Assembly: GCF_041433555.1 (NCBI RefSeq)
Contig: NZ_JAPWBR010000010.1
Coordinates: 3,908 to 67,907, forward strand
DNA length: 64,000 nucleotides
DNA from: Granulicatella sp041433555
GTDB lineage: Bacteria; Bacillota; Bacilli; Lactobacillales; Aerococcaceae
Reading direction: 5' to 3'
Shown here: positions 41,582 to 51,288 of the stretch, one piece after another
Layout: each line of letters begins with the position of its first letter
How positions within the stretch are numbered: position 1 is the first letter of the stretch
Notes under the pieces: model-generated
Told to the model about the DNA's origin: nothing
What the model saw: the letters and a program-made list of their open reading frames with translations, nothing else
Database searches by the model: none
Made by a program: the position numbers and the translations under genes

Positions 41582-42988
41582 ATGCAAGCAAATATTAGTA
41601 AAACACCAAGAGAAGTGGTGTCCGAATTAGATCAATTTATCGTTGGTCAACACGATGCTAAACGTGCTTTAGCGGTGGCTCTTCGAAATCGTTACCGTCG
41701 TTTATTATTAGACGAAGAAATGAAAAAAGAAGTGACACCAAAGAATTTATTGATGATTGGACCTACTGGGGTAGGTAAAACTGAATTAGCTCGTCGTCTT
41801 GCGAAATTAGTCGATGCACCATTCGCAAAAGTGGAAGCCACTAAATTTACGGAAGTGGGTTATGTTGGACGTGATGTAGAATCGATGGTTCGTGACTTAG
41901 TCGAAAACGCGATTCAAATCGTTACTAAATTAAAACAAGAAGAAGTTAAACCTCAAGCGTTTGATAAAGCCGTTAAGAAATTAGCGAAGGTTTTAAAACC
42001 AGGAATCATGAAGAAAGTATCAAATCCGCAACAAGATTCACTTTTTAGTATGTTCCAACAAATGGGAATCCAAAATCCTGGTATTGAACCTGAGATGAAA
42101 GAAGAAGTCACTGAAGAGATTGCTCAAAAACGACGCGATATTGAGCAACAATTAAGAGACGGCCTTCTTGATTCTAAAGAAGTGACGATTGAATTAACAG
42201 AGAAACCAATGCGTATGGCTGGCTCTGGAAATCAAATGGAACAAATGATGCAAATTCAATCCGTTCTTGACCAAATGACACCGAAGAAGAAAATTAGCCG
42301 TACTGTTACGGTGAAAGAGGCGTTAGAATTACTAACAGAGGAAGAAGCTAACAACTTAATTAATCAAGAAGATATGCATGCAGAAGCGTTGAAACTTGCT
42401 GAAACTTCTGGAATTATCTTTATCGATGAGATTGATAAGATTGCAGCAAAAGGCCATAACGGTAGTGAGGTTTCTCGCGAAGGGGTTCAACGTGACATCT
42501 TACCGATTGTTGAAGGAAGCCAAGTGAATACGAAGTACGGTGTGATTAACACAGACCATATCTTGTTTATCGCATCTGGTGCCTTCCATGTCGCTAAACC
42601 AAGTGATTTAATGCCGGAATTACAAGGTCGTTTCCCAATTCGTGTTGAATTACAAGATCTATCTAAAGAAGACTTCGAACGCATCCTAACGGAACCTAAG
42701 AATGCATTATTGAAACAATATAAAGCCTTACTAGCAACAGAAAATGTAGAAGTCATCTTTACAAAAGAAGCCGTCTCAAAACTGGCTGAAATTGCTTTTG
42801 AAGTGAACAGTACAATGGAAAATATCGGTGCTCGTCGTCTTCATACGATTTTAGAAACAGTACTTGAAGAATTGTTATTTGAAGCGCCATCTATGCAAAT
42901 GGGAAGCATTCAAATTACAGAACAATATGTTGAAAGTAAACTAAATGCGATTCGTGAGGATCAAGATTTAACGAAATACATTTTATAA
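41582..42988 (+). CDS. hslU: ATP-dependent protease ATPase subunit HslU (ClpY)
   Basis: An AAA+ unfoldase feeding HslV. The 468-residue protein starts with TPREVVSELDQFIVGQHDAKRAL. Walker A is GPTGVGKTE (60-68), and the pore motif GYVGRD follows in VGYVGRDVESMVRD. The intermediate domain covers about 110-240. Walker B is IIFIDEIDKIA (about 278-288), with the sensor and C-terminal LQGRFPIRVEL and GARRLHTILE. The C-terminus ends YIL, which docks into HslV. Confidence 0.96.
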   Translation: MQANISKTPREVVSELDQFIVGQHDAKRALAVALRNRYRRLLLDEEMKKEVTPKNLLMIGPTGVGKTELARRLAKLVDAPFAKVEATKFTEVGYVGRDVESMVRDLVENAIQIVTKLKQEEVKPQAFDKAVKKLAKVLKPGIMKKVSNPQQDSLFSMFQQMGIQNPGIEPEMKEEVTEEIAQKRRDIEQQLRDGLLDSKEVTIELTEKPMRMAGSGNQMEQMMQIQSVLDQMTPKKKISRTVTVKEALELLTEEEANNLINQEDMHAEALKLAETSGIIFIDEIDKIAAKGHNGSEVSREGVQRDILPIVEGSQVNTKYGVINTDHILFIASGAFHVAKPSDLMPELQGRFPIRVELQDLSKEDFERILTEPKNALLKQYKALLATENVEVIFTKEAVSKLAEIAFEVNSTMENIGARRLHTILETVLEELLFEAPSMQMGSIQITEQYVESKLNAIREDQDLTKYIL

Positions 42989-43005
42989 AAAAGGAGAATA
43001 CACTT

Positions 43006-43809
43006 GTGCGTACAATATTAGCTGATTTACGAAAAATAAACGAGATTGTGCAATACGACAACGTGTGGAGAGACTCAGAAACTGCTGACTTACCATTTAA
43101 TAAGTTGACTGAAATCTTAGGATCTTTATTAAAAGTCGATTTATATATTGCTTCAATCGATGGGAGAATGCTTGGGATTCATGATGAGTTCCAAGTGAAT
43201 AACGATCGTATGAAAGAATATAAGGATAGTCGTCAATTTCCAGACTTCTATATGAAAGAATTGACGACCTTAAAATTCACAAAGGAAAATATTCCGGTGA
43301 CCGATAATTTAACGATTTTCCCGGTTGAATTACACGATAACTTCCAAGAAGCAATGACAACGGTAATTCCAATCTACGCTTCTGGTAAGCAACTGGGATT
43401 TGTTGTGATGGGGAAAGAGGGGCAACCTTTCTCTACAGATGATTTAATCTTAGCTGAACATGCTGCAACAGTAATCGGGACAGAAATGCTTCATTGGTAT
43501 ACTCGCAAGATTGAGCAAGAAAAACGTGAACAACAAAATGTCCACCTTGCTCTCAACTCATTATCTTATAGTGAATTAGAGGCTATTAAAGTGATTGTAG
43601 GTCTGTTTGATGGAATGGATTTACGATTCACCGCTCTTAAAATCGCTCAAGAATACCATATTACTCGTACAGTAATTGTGAATGCTATCCGTAAGCTTGA
43701 ATCAGCTGGTATTATCGAAAGCAGAAGTTTAGGTACAAAAGGGACATATATTAAAATTAAGAATGAAAATATTAAGTCTTCACTATTGTCAGAATTAAAA
43801 CATGCGTAA
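43006..43809 (+). CDS. codY: GTP-sensing transcriptional repressor CodY
   Basis: A global nutritional regulator responding to GTP and branched-chain amino acids. The 267 residues comprise a GAF ligand domain (about 1-155), a linker helix and a C-terminal winged helix (about 200-260). The recognition part is ITRTVIVNAIRKLESAGIIESRSLGTKGTYIKI. It starts at GTG 43006 behind AAAGGAGAA. It sits in the classic xerC-hslV-hslU-codY operon. I found no strong CodY box in the window. Confidence 0.96.
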   Translation: MRTILADLRKINEIVQYDNVWRDSETADLPFNKLTEILGSLLKVDLYIASIDGRMLGIHDEFQVNNDRMKEYKDSRQFPDFYMKELTTLKFTKENIPVTDNLTIFPVELHDNFQEAMTTVIPIYASGKQLGFVVMGKEGQPFSTDDLILAEHAATVIGTEMLHWYTRKIEQEKREQQNVHLALNSLSYSELEAIKVIVGLFDGMDLRFTALKIAQEYHITRTVIVNAIRKLESAGIIESRSLGTKGTYIKIKNENIKSSLLSELKHA

Positions 43810-43824
43810 ATCGAGGCGATGATT

Positions 43825-44697
43825 ATGGAAAAAATCTTTATTGAAAATGAGTATTTAAAAGTTGGGATTAAGCTATTTGGAGCTGAACTCACTTCTGTTG
43901 TTTCAAAAAAAACAGATACGGAATACATGTATCAACCAGATGGGATTCATTGGAATAAGCAATCCCCGATTCTTTTCCCAAATATTGGAGCGATAAGAGA
44001 AAATTCGTTTGTATATGAAGGAAAGACTTATCCTGCTAGAAAGCATGGATTTGCTAGAGATTATGCTTTTCAATTAGAAGAACAAGGAGAAAACTTTGCG
44101 GCATTCTTGTTAACAGACAAAATGATTGAAGAGGAATATCCATTTGAGTTTGAACTAAGACTTCAATATTCTTTAGAGAATAATGCATTAAAGATGACTT
44201 ATAGCGTATCAACGACAAGTCCAGAGTTGTATTTTGCCATTGGTGGACATCCAGCATTTGCAGTTCCTCTTGAGAAAGGTCTTACTTTTGAAGATTATCA
44301 TATTCAATTAGAGAGTGAGGCTCCTATTTCAAAATTGGAGCTAGAAATTCCTTATCTAGCATCTTTAGAGGGTGTTCCTTTTACCGAAGGAGACTTTGCA
44401 TTGCATCATGATTTATTTACAAATGATGTATTGTTATTTAAATCAAAAGACCCTAAGTTTAAAGGGAAATTGTATTCTCCTAAAGGACAAAGAAGTGTAA
44501 CGGTTCATTTAAACGGAATCGAAGCAGTTGGAGTTTGGACAATGGCAGACGATTCACCGTTTATTTGTTTTGAACCATGGGATGGTTATCCAGACTTAGC
44601 AAGTGAGACTACATTAAACCTCAAAGAAAAGAAAAATATTCTCCGAATCACTAAAGATACACCGTATCAATCATGTGCGACATTTGTATTTGAATAA
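43825..44697 (+). CDS. Aldose 1-epimerase family protein (LacX-like)
   Basis: A 290-residue mutarotase-fold protein. The family pattern includes GAELTSVVSK near the N-terminus, then SPILFPNIGAIRENSF, KHGFARDYAF, FAIGGHPAFAVPL with its catalytic-type His, and FICFEPWDGYPD at the end. It resembles the LacX/YphB branch, whose sugar specificity is unclear. The start at 43825 is favoured because GAGG (43813-43816) is then eight bases away. It trails codY closely and ends at a shared terminator. Confidence 0.85.
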   Translation: MEKIFIENEYLKVGIKLFGAELTSVVSKKTDTEYMYQPDGIHWNKQSPILFPNIGAIRENSFVYEGKTYPARKHGFARDYAFQLEEQGENFAAFLLTDKMIEEEYPFEFELRLQYSLENNALKMTYSVSTTSPELYFAIGGHPAFAVPLEKGLTFEDYHIQLESEAPISKLELEIPYLASLEGVPFTEGDFALHHDLFTNDVLLFKSKDPKFKGKLYSPKGQRSVTVHLNGIEAVGVWTMADDSPFICFEPWDGYPDLASETTLNLKEKKNILRITKDTPYQSCATFVFE

Positions 44698-44703
44698 AAA
44701 GAA

Positions 44704-44736
44704 AAGACACTAAGATTTACTTAGTGTCTTTATTTT
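44704..44736 (+). terminator. Bidirectional terminator between aldose epimerase gene and plsY
   Basis: AAGACACTAAG (44704-44714), ATTTA loop, CTTAGTGTCTT (44720-44730), then a T-rich tract. It overlaps the 3' end of plsY on the other strand. Confidence 0.85.
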
Positions 44737-45337
44737 TCTTATCCCAAGGCATTGGGACTTTGTTTTCAGTACCATTTAAAATTCGTTGAATGTTGGCTCT
44801 ATGACGATAAATGATGAAGATATCAATTGCAAGTGCGAATGCTGTTAGCACCCAATCGTTGAAGAGTAGTGATAATAGAACACCTATAGAGATGGTCACC
44901 ATAGCAGTCAAACTAACCATACGAGTGATTGCAAGCAACACTAGGAAAATAATCAATCCATATAATAATAAGAGTGGTTGATAGGCTAAAATCATTCCTG
45001 CAAAAGTCGCAACTGCTTTTCCACCTTTGAATGAAGCAAAGAGAGGGAAAGTGTGACCGATCACTGCAAAAGATGCAATCCAAAGCGGTGAAATACTTGG
45101 TTGTTTAAAGATAGTCATTGCAAGAATTGTTGCTAGAGATCCTTTGAACACATCACAAAATAACACAACTGAACCTGCTTTTGGACCAAGAACGCGGAAC
45201 GCATTTGTAGATCCTAAATTCCCGCTACCAAATTCGCGGATATCTTTTTGAAAGAATGTTTGTCCAATCCATAATCCAGATGGAATAGACCCGAGTAGGT
45301 ACGCTACAAGAGCACCTATAATAAAAGTAAATGACAT
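44717..45337 (-). CDS. plsY: Glycerol-3-phosphate acyltransferase PlsY
   Basis: A membrane enzyme using acyl-phosphate to acylate sn-glycerol 3-phosphate, the first step of phospholipid synthesis. The 206-residue protein has five to six membrane helices. The three PlsY motifs are visible: GSIPSGLWIG (motif 1), FGSGNLGSTNAFR (motif 2) and FKGGKAVAT (motif 3). Its minus-strand ATG at 45337 follows AAGGAG. It is divergent from parE, the usual Firmicute arrangement. Confidence 0.95.
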   Translation of the reverse strand: MSFTFIIGALVAYLLGSIPSGLWIGQTFFQKDIREFGSGNLGSTNAFRVLGPKAGSVVLFCDVFKGSLATILAMTIFKQPSISPLWIASFAVIGHTFPLFASFKGGKAVATFAGMILAYQPLLLLYGLIIFLVLLAITRMVSLTAMVTISIGVLLSLLFNDWVLTAFALAIDIFIIYRHRANIQRILNGTENKVPMPWDKKNKDTK

Positions 45338-45369
45338 AAGTCTATTTCTCCTTAAAACAGTCTAGTGAC

Positions 45370-45399
45370 AGTTTAACATAAAAGGTGCTGTCTATACAA
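45370..45399 (-). promoter_or_regulatory. Possible promoter of plsY
   Basis: On the minus strand: TTGTAT (45394-45399), 18 bp, TAAACT (45370-45375). Confidence 0.35.
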
Positions 45400-45442
45400 C
45401 GGATGAGAAAGGTTAATTTAGCGCCATTTCTAAGGAGAAATC

Positions 45443-45471
45443 TTGCGAAAATCGCGAAAAACAAGTATTAT
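45443..45471 (+). promoter_or_regulatory. Probable promoter of parE-parC
   Basis: TTGCGA (45443-45448), 17-bp spacer, TATTAT (45466-45471). Confidence 0.5.
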
Positions 45472-45502
45472 AGATAAGATGACAAAAAAAGGAGCGTATT
45501 AA

Positions 45503-47563
45503 ATGAGCAAAGTAACGAATCAATATAATGATGATGCGATTCAAGTTTTAGAAGGCCTTGAAGCTGTTCGTAAACGTCCAGGGATGTATATTGGATCAAC
45601 GGATCACCGTGGACTTCATCATTTAGCTTACGAGATTGTGGATAACGCAGTCGACGAAGCTTTATCAGGTTATGCAACAAAAATTGAAGTTACAATTCAT
45701 AAGGACCAATCGCTTACTGTAAAAGATAATGGTCGTGGAATGCCTACTGGGAAACACGCTTCTGGAATTCCAACGATTCAAGTTATTTTTACGGTACTGC
45801 ATGCCGGTGGTAAATTCGGTCAGGGTGGATATAAGACATCAGGTGGTCTCCACGGTGTCGGGGCGTCTGTTGTTAACGCGTTATCAGATTGGTTAACAGT
45901 AGAAGTGTTACGTGACGGTACTTTATACAAACAATCGTTCAAAAACGGTGGTGAACCTGTAGGAACGGTTAAGAAAGAGAAAACAAGCCGACGTGGTTCT
46001 GGGACTTCAGTAACTTTCTTACCAAGTGATAAGACTTTCTCTACGACGAACTGGTCTTATGAGACATTAGCGGAACGTTTAAGAGAATCTGCCTTCTTAC
46101 TAAAAGGTCTTACAATTGTATTGACTGATGAACGTACTGGCGAATCAGAAATTTTCCATTATGAAGAAGGGATTCGCGATTTTATCCAATATTTAAATGA
46201 AGAAAAAGATACATTATCTCCTGTAGTTGACTTTGACAGCACAGTGGATGGTGTAGAAACAGAATTTGCATTCCAATATAACGACGGCTATTCAGAAACG
46301 ATTTTATCTTTCGTTAACAACGTTCGTACAAAAGACGGTGGTACTCATGAAGTGGGAATGAAGAGTGCCTTAACGAAAGCATTTAACGAATATGCACGTA
46401 AAGTTGGTCTTTTAAAAGATAAAGATAAAAACCTTGAAGGTAGCGATGTCCGTGAAGGATTAACTGCGATTATTTCGCTGCGTATTCCTGAAGAAATCCT
46501 ACAATTCGAAGGACAAACAAAAGATAAATTAGGAACGCCTGCTGCACGTGGGATTGTTGATAATACGATTTCTGAGCAATTAGGATTCTTCTTAACAGAG
46601 AATGGTGAAATTGCGCAAGAGTTAATTCGTAAAGCGATTAAAGCACGTGAAGCGCGTGAGGCGAGTCGTAAGGCCCGTGAAGAGAGCCGTAATGGTAAGA
46701 AGGGCAAGAAGAAAGAAACGCTACTTTCTGGTAAATTAACGCCTGCTCAAAGTAAGAACCCTAAGAAGAACGAACTTTACTTAGTAGAGGGGGACTCTGC
46801 CGGTGGTTCTGCTAAACAAGGTCGTGACCGTAAGTTCCAAGCGATTCTTCCATTGCGTGGTAAAGTAATCAATACTGAAAAAGCATCGATTTCAGATATT
46901 CTGAAGAATGAAGAAATCAATACAATTATTTATACGATTGGTGCTGGTGTTGGTAGTGACTTCAAGATTGAAGACTGTAACTATGACAAGATTGTCATTA
47001 TGACCGATGCGGATACCGATGGCGCCCACATTCAAGTTTTACTATTAACATTCTTCTACCGCTATATGAAACCATTGATTGAAGCAGGCAAAGTATATCT
47101 TGCATTACCACCTTTATATAAGATTTCTAAAGGGACAGGTAAGAAACAAGTCGTTGAGTATGCGTGGACAGAAAAAGAACTTGATGAGAAGACTAAATTA
47201 GTCGGAAAAGGTTACTTATTACAACGCTATAAAGGTCTTGGGGAAATGAACGCTGACCAATTATGGGATACGACCATGAATCCAGAGACTAGAACGTTAA
47301 TTCGTGTAGTAATTGACGATAAAGCACAAGCAGAACGTCGTGTAAGTACATTGATGGGGAACAAAGTAGAACCTCGTCGTAAGTGGATTGAACGTCATGT
47401 TGAGTTTGGTCTAGAAGAAGATAAGAGTATTTTAGAATCAGACGTAAATGCCATTAGCACAACCGCTAGTCCGAAAAAAGAAGAAAAGAAACCATCAGTT
47501 AAGAAAAAAGAAGCAACAATTGATCATGTAGAACAATTGTCGTTACTAGGAGAGGAGGAATAG
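45503..47563 (+). CDS. parE: DNA topoisomerase IV subunit B
   Basis: The ATPase/TOPRIM subunit of topoisomerase IV, which decatenates daughter chromosomes. The 686-residue protein has a GHKL ATPase site: EIVDNAVDEA (44-53), DNGRGMP (75-81) and GGLHGVGASVVNAL (114-127). The TOPRIM domain has LVEGDSAGGSAKQGRDR and MTDADTDGAHI. LPLRGKVINTEKAS favours ParE. A lysine-rich C-terminal tail of about 40 residues is added. parC starts after one base, and plsY lies divergently upstream, the conserved plsY-parE-parC locus, so GyrB is less likely. Confidence 0.95.
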   Translation: MSKVTNQYNDDAIQVLEGLEAVRKRPGMYIGSTDHRGLHHLAYEIVDNAVDEALSGYATKIEVTIHKDQSLTVKDNGRGMPTGKHASGIPTIQVIFTVLHAGGKFGQGGYKTSGGLHGVGASVVNALSDWLTVEVLRDGTLYKQSFKNGGEPVGTVKKEKTSRRGSGTSVTFLPSDKTFSTTNWSYETLAERLRESAFLLKGLTIVLTDERTGESEIFHYEEGIRDFIQYLNEEKDTLSPVVDFDSTVDGVETEFAFQYNDGYSETILSFVNNVRTKDGGTHEVGMKSALTKAFNEYARKVGLLKDKDKNLEGSDVREGLTAIISLRIPEEILQFEGQTKDKLGTPAARGIVDNTISEQLGFFLTENGEIAQELIRKAIKAREAREASRKAREESRNGKKGKKKETLLSGKLTPAQSKNPKKNELYLVEGDSAGGSAKQGRDRKFQAILPLRGKVINTEKASISDILKNEEINTIIYTIGAGVGSDFKIEDCNYDKIVIMTDADTDGAHIQVLLLTFFYRYMKPLIEAGKVYLALPPLYKISKGTGKKQVVEYAWTEKELDEKTKLVGKGYLLQRYKGLGEMNADQLWDTTMNPETRTLIRVVIDDKAQAERRVSTLMGNKVEPRRKWIERHVEFGLEEDKSILESDVNAISTTASPKKEEKKPSVKKKEATIDHVEQLSLLGEEE

Positions 47564-47564
47564 T

Positions 47565-50033
47565 ATGAGTCAAATTCAAGATATTCAAGAATTGAATCTG
47601 GAAGATGTAATGGGCGACCGATTTGGACGTTATTCAAAATACATTATCCAAGACCGTGCTCTTCCTGATATCCGTGATGGTTTAAAACCAGTACAACGTC
47701 GTATTTTATATGCGATGTCTATCGATGGAAATACTAGCGATAAACAATTCCGTAAATCGGCTAAAACTGTCGGTAACGTAATCGGTAATTTCCACCCACA
47801 CGGTGACTCTTCAGTATATGAAGCGATGGTTCGTATGAGTCAAGATTGGAAGCTTCGTGATGTGATAATTGAAATGCACGGGAATAATGGTAGTATGGAC
47901 GGAGACCCTGCTGCTGCGATGCGTTATACGGAAGCCCGTCTTTCTAAAATTTCAGAAGAATTACTCCGTGATTTAGATAAACAGACCGTTGAATTCGTAT
48001 TAAACTTCGATGATACAGAAGAAGAACCAACTGTACTTCCTGCTCGTTATCCTAACCTCCTTGTAAATGGAGCTACTGGGATTTCAGCCGGTTATGCTAC
48101 AGAAATTCCAACGCATAACTTAGGAGAAGTGATTGACGCAACCATTCATGCAATTGACCATCCTAAAGCGACTGTGAAAGAATTAATGCAATTTGTGAAA
48201 GGTCCGGATTTCCCGACAGGAGGAATTATCCAGGGGATTGAGGAATTGGAACAAGCGTATGAAACCGGACGCGGTAAAGTGGTTATTCGTTCGAAAACGA
48301 AGATTGAACCAATTAAAGGCGGTAAAACACAAATAATCATTTCTGAAATTCCATATGAAGTAAACAAAGCTTTATTAGTGAAGAAGATTGATGAAATTCG
48401 CTTGAATAAGAAGATTGACGGTATTGCTGAAGTAAGGGACGAATCTGACCGTACAGGGCTTCAAATCGTTGTTGAATTGAAGAAAGAGGCCAATGCAGAA
48501 GGCATTCTAAACTACTTATTGAAGAATACAGATTTACAAGTCAACTATAACTTCAATATGGTGGCTATTGATGAACGCCGTCCAGTACAAGTAGGCTTAA
48601 AAACAATTCTAACTTCATATATTAACTTCCAAAAAGAAGTGATTACAAGACGTACACAGTATGATTTGAAGAAAGCTCAAGATCGGTTGCATATCGTAGA
48701 CGGTTTGATGAAGGCTTTATCGATTTTAGACGAAGTGATTGCGTTAATCCGTAATAGTAAAGATAAGAAACACGCTAAAGAACGTTTAGTGGAGACATAC
48801 GACTTTACAATGATTCAAGCAGAAGCGATTGTAAGTTTACAATTATATCGTTTAACAAATACAGATATTACAATCCTTCAAAATGAGAAGCTTGATTTGA
48901 ATGAGCAAATCGCAACTTTCTTAAGTATCTTAAAATCTGAAAAAACACTTCTTCAAGTAATGAAGAGTGAATTGCGAGATTTGAAGAAGAAATATGCAAC
49001 TCCTCGTTTAACGCAAATTCAAGCGGAAATTGAAGAGATTAAGATTGAAACTGAAGTATTAGTTACTGAAGAAGAAGTTTATGTGGTTGCTACTAAACAA
49101 GGGTACTACAAACGTGTTAGCCCACGTTCGTTTGCTTCAAGCGCTCCAGAAGAAAACGGAATGCGTGAAGGGGATGAAGTAATCCTTTGCCAAAAAGCTT
49201 CGACACTAGATAACCTCATTCTATTTACTTCGAAAGGAAATTACTTACACTTACCAGTGCATGAAATTCCAGAAGCGAAATGGAAAGATGTTGGAAACCA
49301 CTTAAGTCAATCGATTTCGCTAGCAAGTAATGAAGTGATTATTTCAGGATTTGTGAAAGCAAAAGATAGCGACGAGACTTATAAAGATTGGACGGTTGTC
49401 TTCTTTACAAAAGAGGGCTTAGTGAAACAAACACTATTCAATGAGTTTACAACGTACCGAGGATACAAGACTCGTACAAGTAACGCGATGAAACTTAAGA
49501 CAACGACTGACGAAGTAGTGAAAGTGGTTGTCACAAATCCAGAAGGACTTGAAGTATTTATCGTAACGCACTGCGGATTTGGCTTACGCTATGAATTAAG
49601 CGAAATCCCAGTAGTTGGTACAGTAGCCAGCGGTGTGAAAGCAATCAACCTTCGTAAAGAAGATTTTGTTGCTGGAGCGATGGTTTACTCATTAGAACAT
49701 AAAGTTGTTTCTGCATTCCTTACAACACAGCGTGGTGCTGTGAAACGATTCAATGTATTAGAAATCTCAATGCTCACACGTGCAAAACGTGGACTCATGG
49801 TTTTACGTGAATTGAAGACAAAACCACATCGTGTCGTATTCTTAGATGGAGAAATCACTTCAACTAGCGAATACACGATTGTTGCTGGAAACGGCGAAAC
49901 AAAAGTTGTTAGACCAATGGACTTAACGCTTGTGGATCGCACAAGTAATGGTTCGGCGCTTTTAGGAGATACTGACCAAGAAGTGAAAGCTGTTTTAGCA
50001 AACTTTGATTACAGTTCATTAACACAACAATAA
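47565..50033 (+). CDS. parC: DNA topoisomerase IV subunit A
   Basis: The cleavage subunit of topoisomerase IV, 822 residues. The winged-helix region starts QDRALPDIRDGLKPVQRRIL. The quinolone-resistance region reads HPHGDSSVYEAM (77-88), with Ser82 and Glu86 at the usual resistance positions in wild-type form. The catalytic Tyr121 is in AAAMRYTEARLS. A long coiled coil and a C-terminal six-bladed beta-pinwheel follow (repeats near YKRVSPR, YLHLPVHE, GLRYELSEIP, KRFNVLEIS). The RBS GAGGAGG lies in the end of parE. Confidence 0.95.
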   Translation: MSQIQDIQELNLEDVMGDRFGRYSKYIIQDRALPDIRDGLKPVQRRILYAMSIDGNTSDKQFRKSAKTVGNVIGNFHPHGDSSVYEAMVRMSQDWKLRDVIIEMHGNNGSMDGDPAAAMRYTEARLSKISEELLRDLDKQTVEFVLNFDDTEEEPTVLPARYPNLLVNGATGISAGYATEIPTHNLGEVIDATIHAIDHPKATVKELMQFVKGPDFPTGGIIQGIEELEQAYETGRGKVVIRSKTKIEPIKGGKTQIIISEIPYEVNKALLVKKIDEIRLNKKIDGIAEVRDESDRTGLQIVVELKKEANAEGILNYLLKNTDLQVNYNFNMVAIDERRPVQVGLKTILTSYINFQKEVITRRTQYDLKKAQDRLHIVDGLMKALSILDEVIALIRNSKDKKHAKERLVETYDFTMIQAEAIVSLQLYRLTNTDITILQNEKLDLNEQIATFLSILKSEKTLLQVMKSELRDLKKKYATPRLTQIQAEIEEIKIETEVLVTEEEVYVVATKQGYYKRVSPRSFASSAPEENGMREGDEVILCQKASTLDNLILFTSKGNYLHLPVHEIPEAKWKDVGNHLSQSISLASNEVIISGFVKAKDSDETYKDWTVVFFTKEGLVKQTLFNEFTTYRGYKTRTSNAMKLKTTTDEVVKVVVTNPEGLEVFIVTHCGFGLRYELSEIPVVGTVASGVKAINLRKEDFVAGAMVYSLEHKVVSAFLTTQRGAVKRFNVLEISMLTRAKRGLMVLRELKTKPHRVVFLDGEITSTSEYTIVAGNGETKVVRPMDLTLVDRTSNGSALLGDTDQEVKAVLANFDYSSLTQQ

Positions 50034-50043
50034 AAAGAGATAG

Positions 50044-50078
50044 AAAAGGACTTCCAAATGATTTTGGAAGTCCTTTTT
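50044..50078 (+). terminator. Bidirectional terminator after parC
   Basis: AAAAGGACTTCCAAA (50044-50058), TGAT loop, and its complement at 50063-50077. T and A runs on both sides serve the convergent genes. Confidence 0.9.
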
Positions 50079-50080
50079 GA

Positions 50081-51283
50081 TTAGAAATTAATTTCAGTTG
50101 AATATTGAGAAGCTGCGTTCCAGAGAAGATACTCGGTTACACCGGCTTCTTTTAGAGCTTGAATCTCTTCACTAATGACATCAGCAGTATAAAGCTGATA
50201 ATTTCCTTCGCCAAGGAAGTCTGCCGTGAAGGCCTGAATCCAAGGTCTTGAGATAGGAGAAGGGTTTAATGTCTTCACATATCCTTTTTCAATCACCATA
50301 TAACGTTTCACGATTTCGTAAGGATCTTTATCAGGGTCTTTTACATCAAGCGCGTAATTAACCCAGTGACTTGGGAAAATCATCGGAGAGATCACATCTA
50401 CTTTATCCGCGATGTTAACAAATTTTTGCCCAATACCACCGATTTTTGATTCAGTAATCGCATGCGCTAAAATATCCGCTGATAGATGAACACCATATGG
50501 TTGTAATTTTTCACGAATGAACGCTACAAAGTCTGTGATAGCAGCGATTCGAGCTTCATCATCGTTTTTAATATGAGCGTAATCACCTTTATCAAATACT
50601 AAGTCATCAGATACTGTCTCGAATCCAAGAGGGAAACGAACGTAGTCTAACTGAATATCTTTAAATCCTGCCTTAGCAGCACCAATAGCGATTTCAGCAA
50701 TATATTCCCAGTTTTCTTTTAGGAATGGATTTAAGAATGTTTCACCGTCATCCGTATACCACAATTGGCCTAATGCGTTTCTGAATGAACGCTCAGGGTT
50801 TTCCTTTGGAACATAACGGTCTCCAAAACATACAATACGAGCAATTGGATAGATTTGTTCTTGCTCGAGTCGTTTCAGAAGAGCAGTTGTGTCAGGCACT
50901 TCATTAACGGTATGTTTTTTTACTAATGGATTATCTGTATCAAGAGGCATGGTAATTTGTCCATAACCATCACGAACATCGATAACTAATGAGTTAATTG
51001 GAGTAGACTTCACGAATTGAATCATATTTTCCAAGTCTTGTCCTTTGGCACGGAACGCTTGTAAATAAACTCCTTTAACTCCGTCTGCAGGGTATGAAAT
51101 CGAAATTCCTGAATCATAAATATGCTCCTGCGGAATATTTGAAGGCATCCGTAATAAACTATTGGTTCTTAAATTCAACTTACTATCAGCAGCATCTTGT
51201 GCGTTTGCAATCGGATAGAAAGCGAGTAGAGAACTAACTGAAGCTACAGCGAGCGCGCTTGTTAATAAAGTCTTTTTCTTCAT
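50081..51283 (-). CDS. Secreted putative glycoside hydrolase (DUF4015 type)
   Basis: A 400-residue exported protein. A signal peptide spans residues 1-29 (KKKTLLTSALAVASVSSLLA..ANAQDA). The catalytic-type TIM barrel of the DUF4015/YngK-like GH-related family follows. Recognisable stretches are GVKGVYLQAFRAKG, NSLVIDVRDGYGQI, YPIARIVCFGDRY, FKDIQLDYVRFP and VDVISPMIFPSHW. Acidic residues at barrel strand ends could be catalytic. The substrate is unknown; exopolysaccharide or wall glycan is plausible. It follows the lipoprotein gene after five bases. Confidence 0.82.
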   Translation of the reverse strand: MKKKTLLTSALAVASVSSLLAFYPIANAQDAADSKLNLRTNSLLRMPSNIPQEHIYDSGISISYPADGVKGVYLQAFRAKGQDLENMIQFVKSTPINSLVIDVRDGYGQITMPLDTDNPLVKKHTVNEVPDTTALLKRLEQEQIYPIARIVCFGDRYVPKENPERSFRNALGQLWYTDDGETFLNPFLKENWEYIAEIAIGAAKAGFKDIQLDYVRFPLGFETVSDDLVFDKGDYAHIKNDDEARIAAITDFVAFIREKLQPYGVHLSADILAHAITESKIGGIGQKFVNIADKVDVISPMIFPSHWVNYALDVKDPDKDPYEIVKRYMVIEKGYVKTLNPSPISRPWIQAFTADFLGEGNYQLYTADVISEEIQALKEAGVTEYLLWNAASQYSTEINF

Positions 51284-51288
51284 AATGA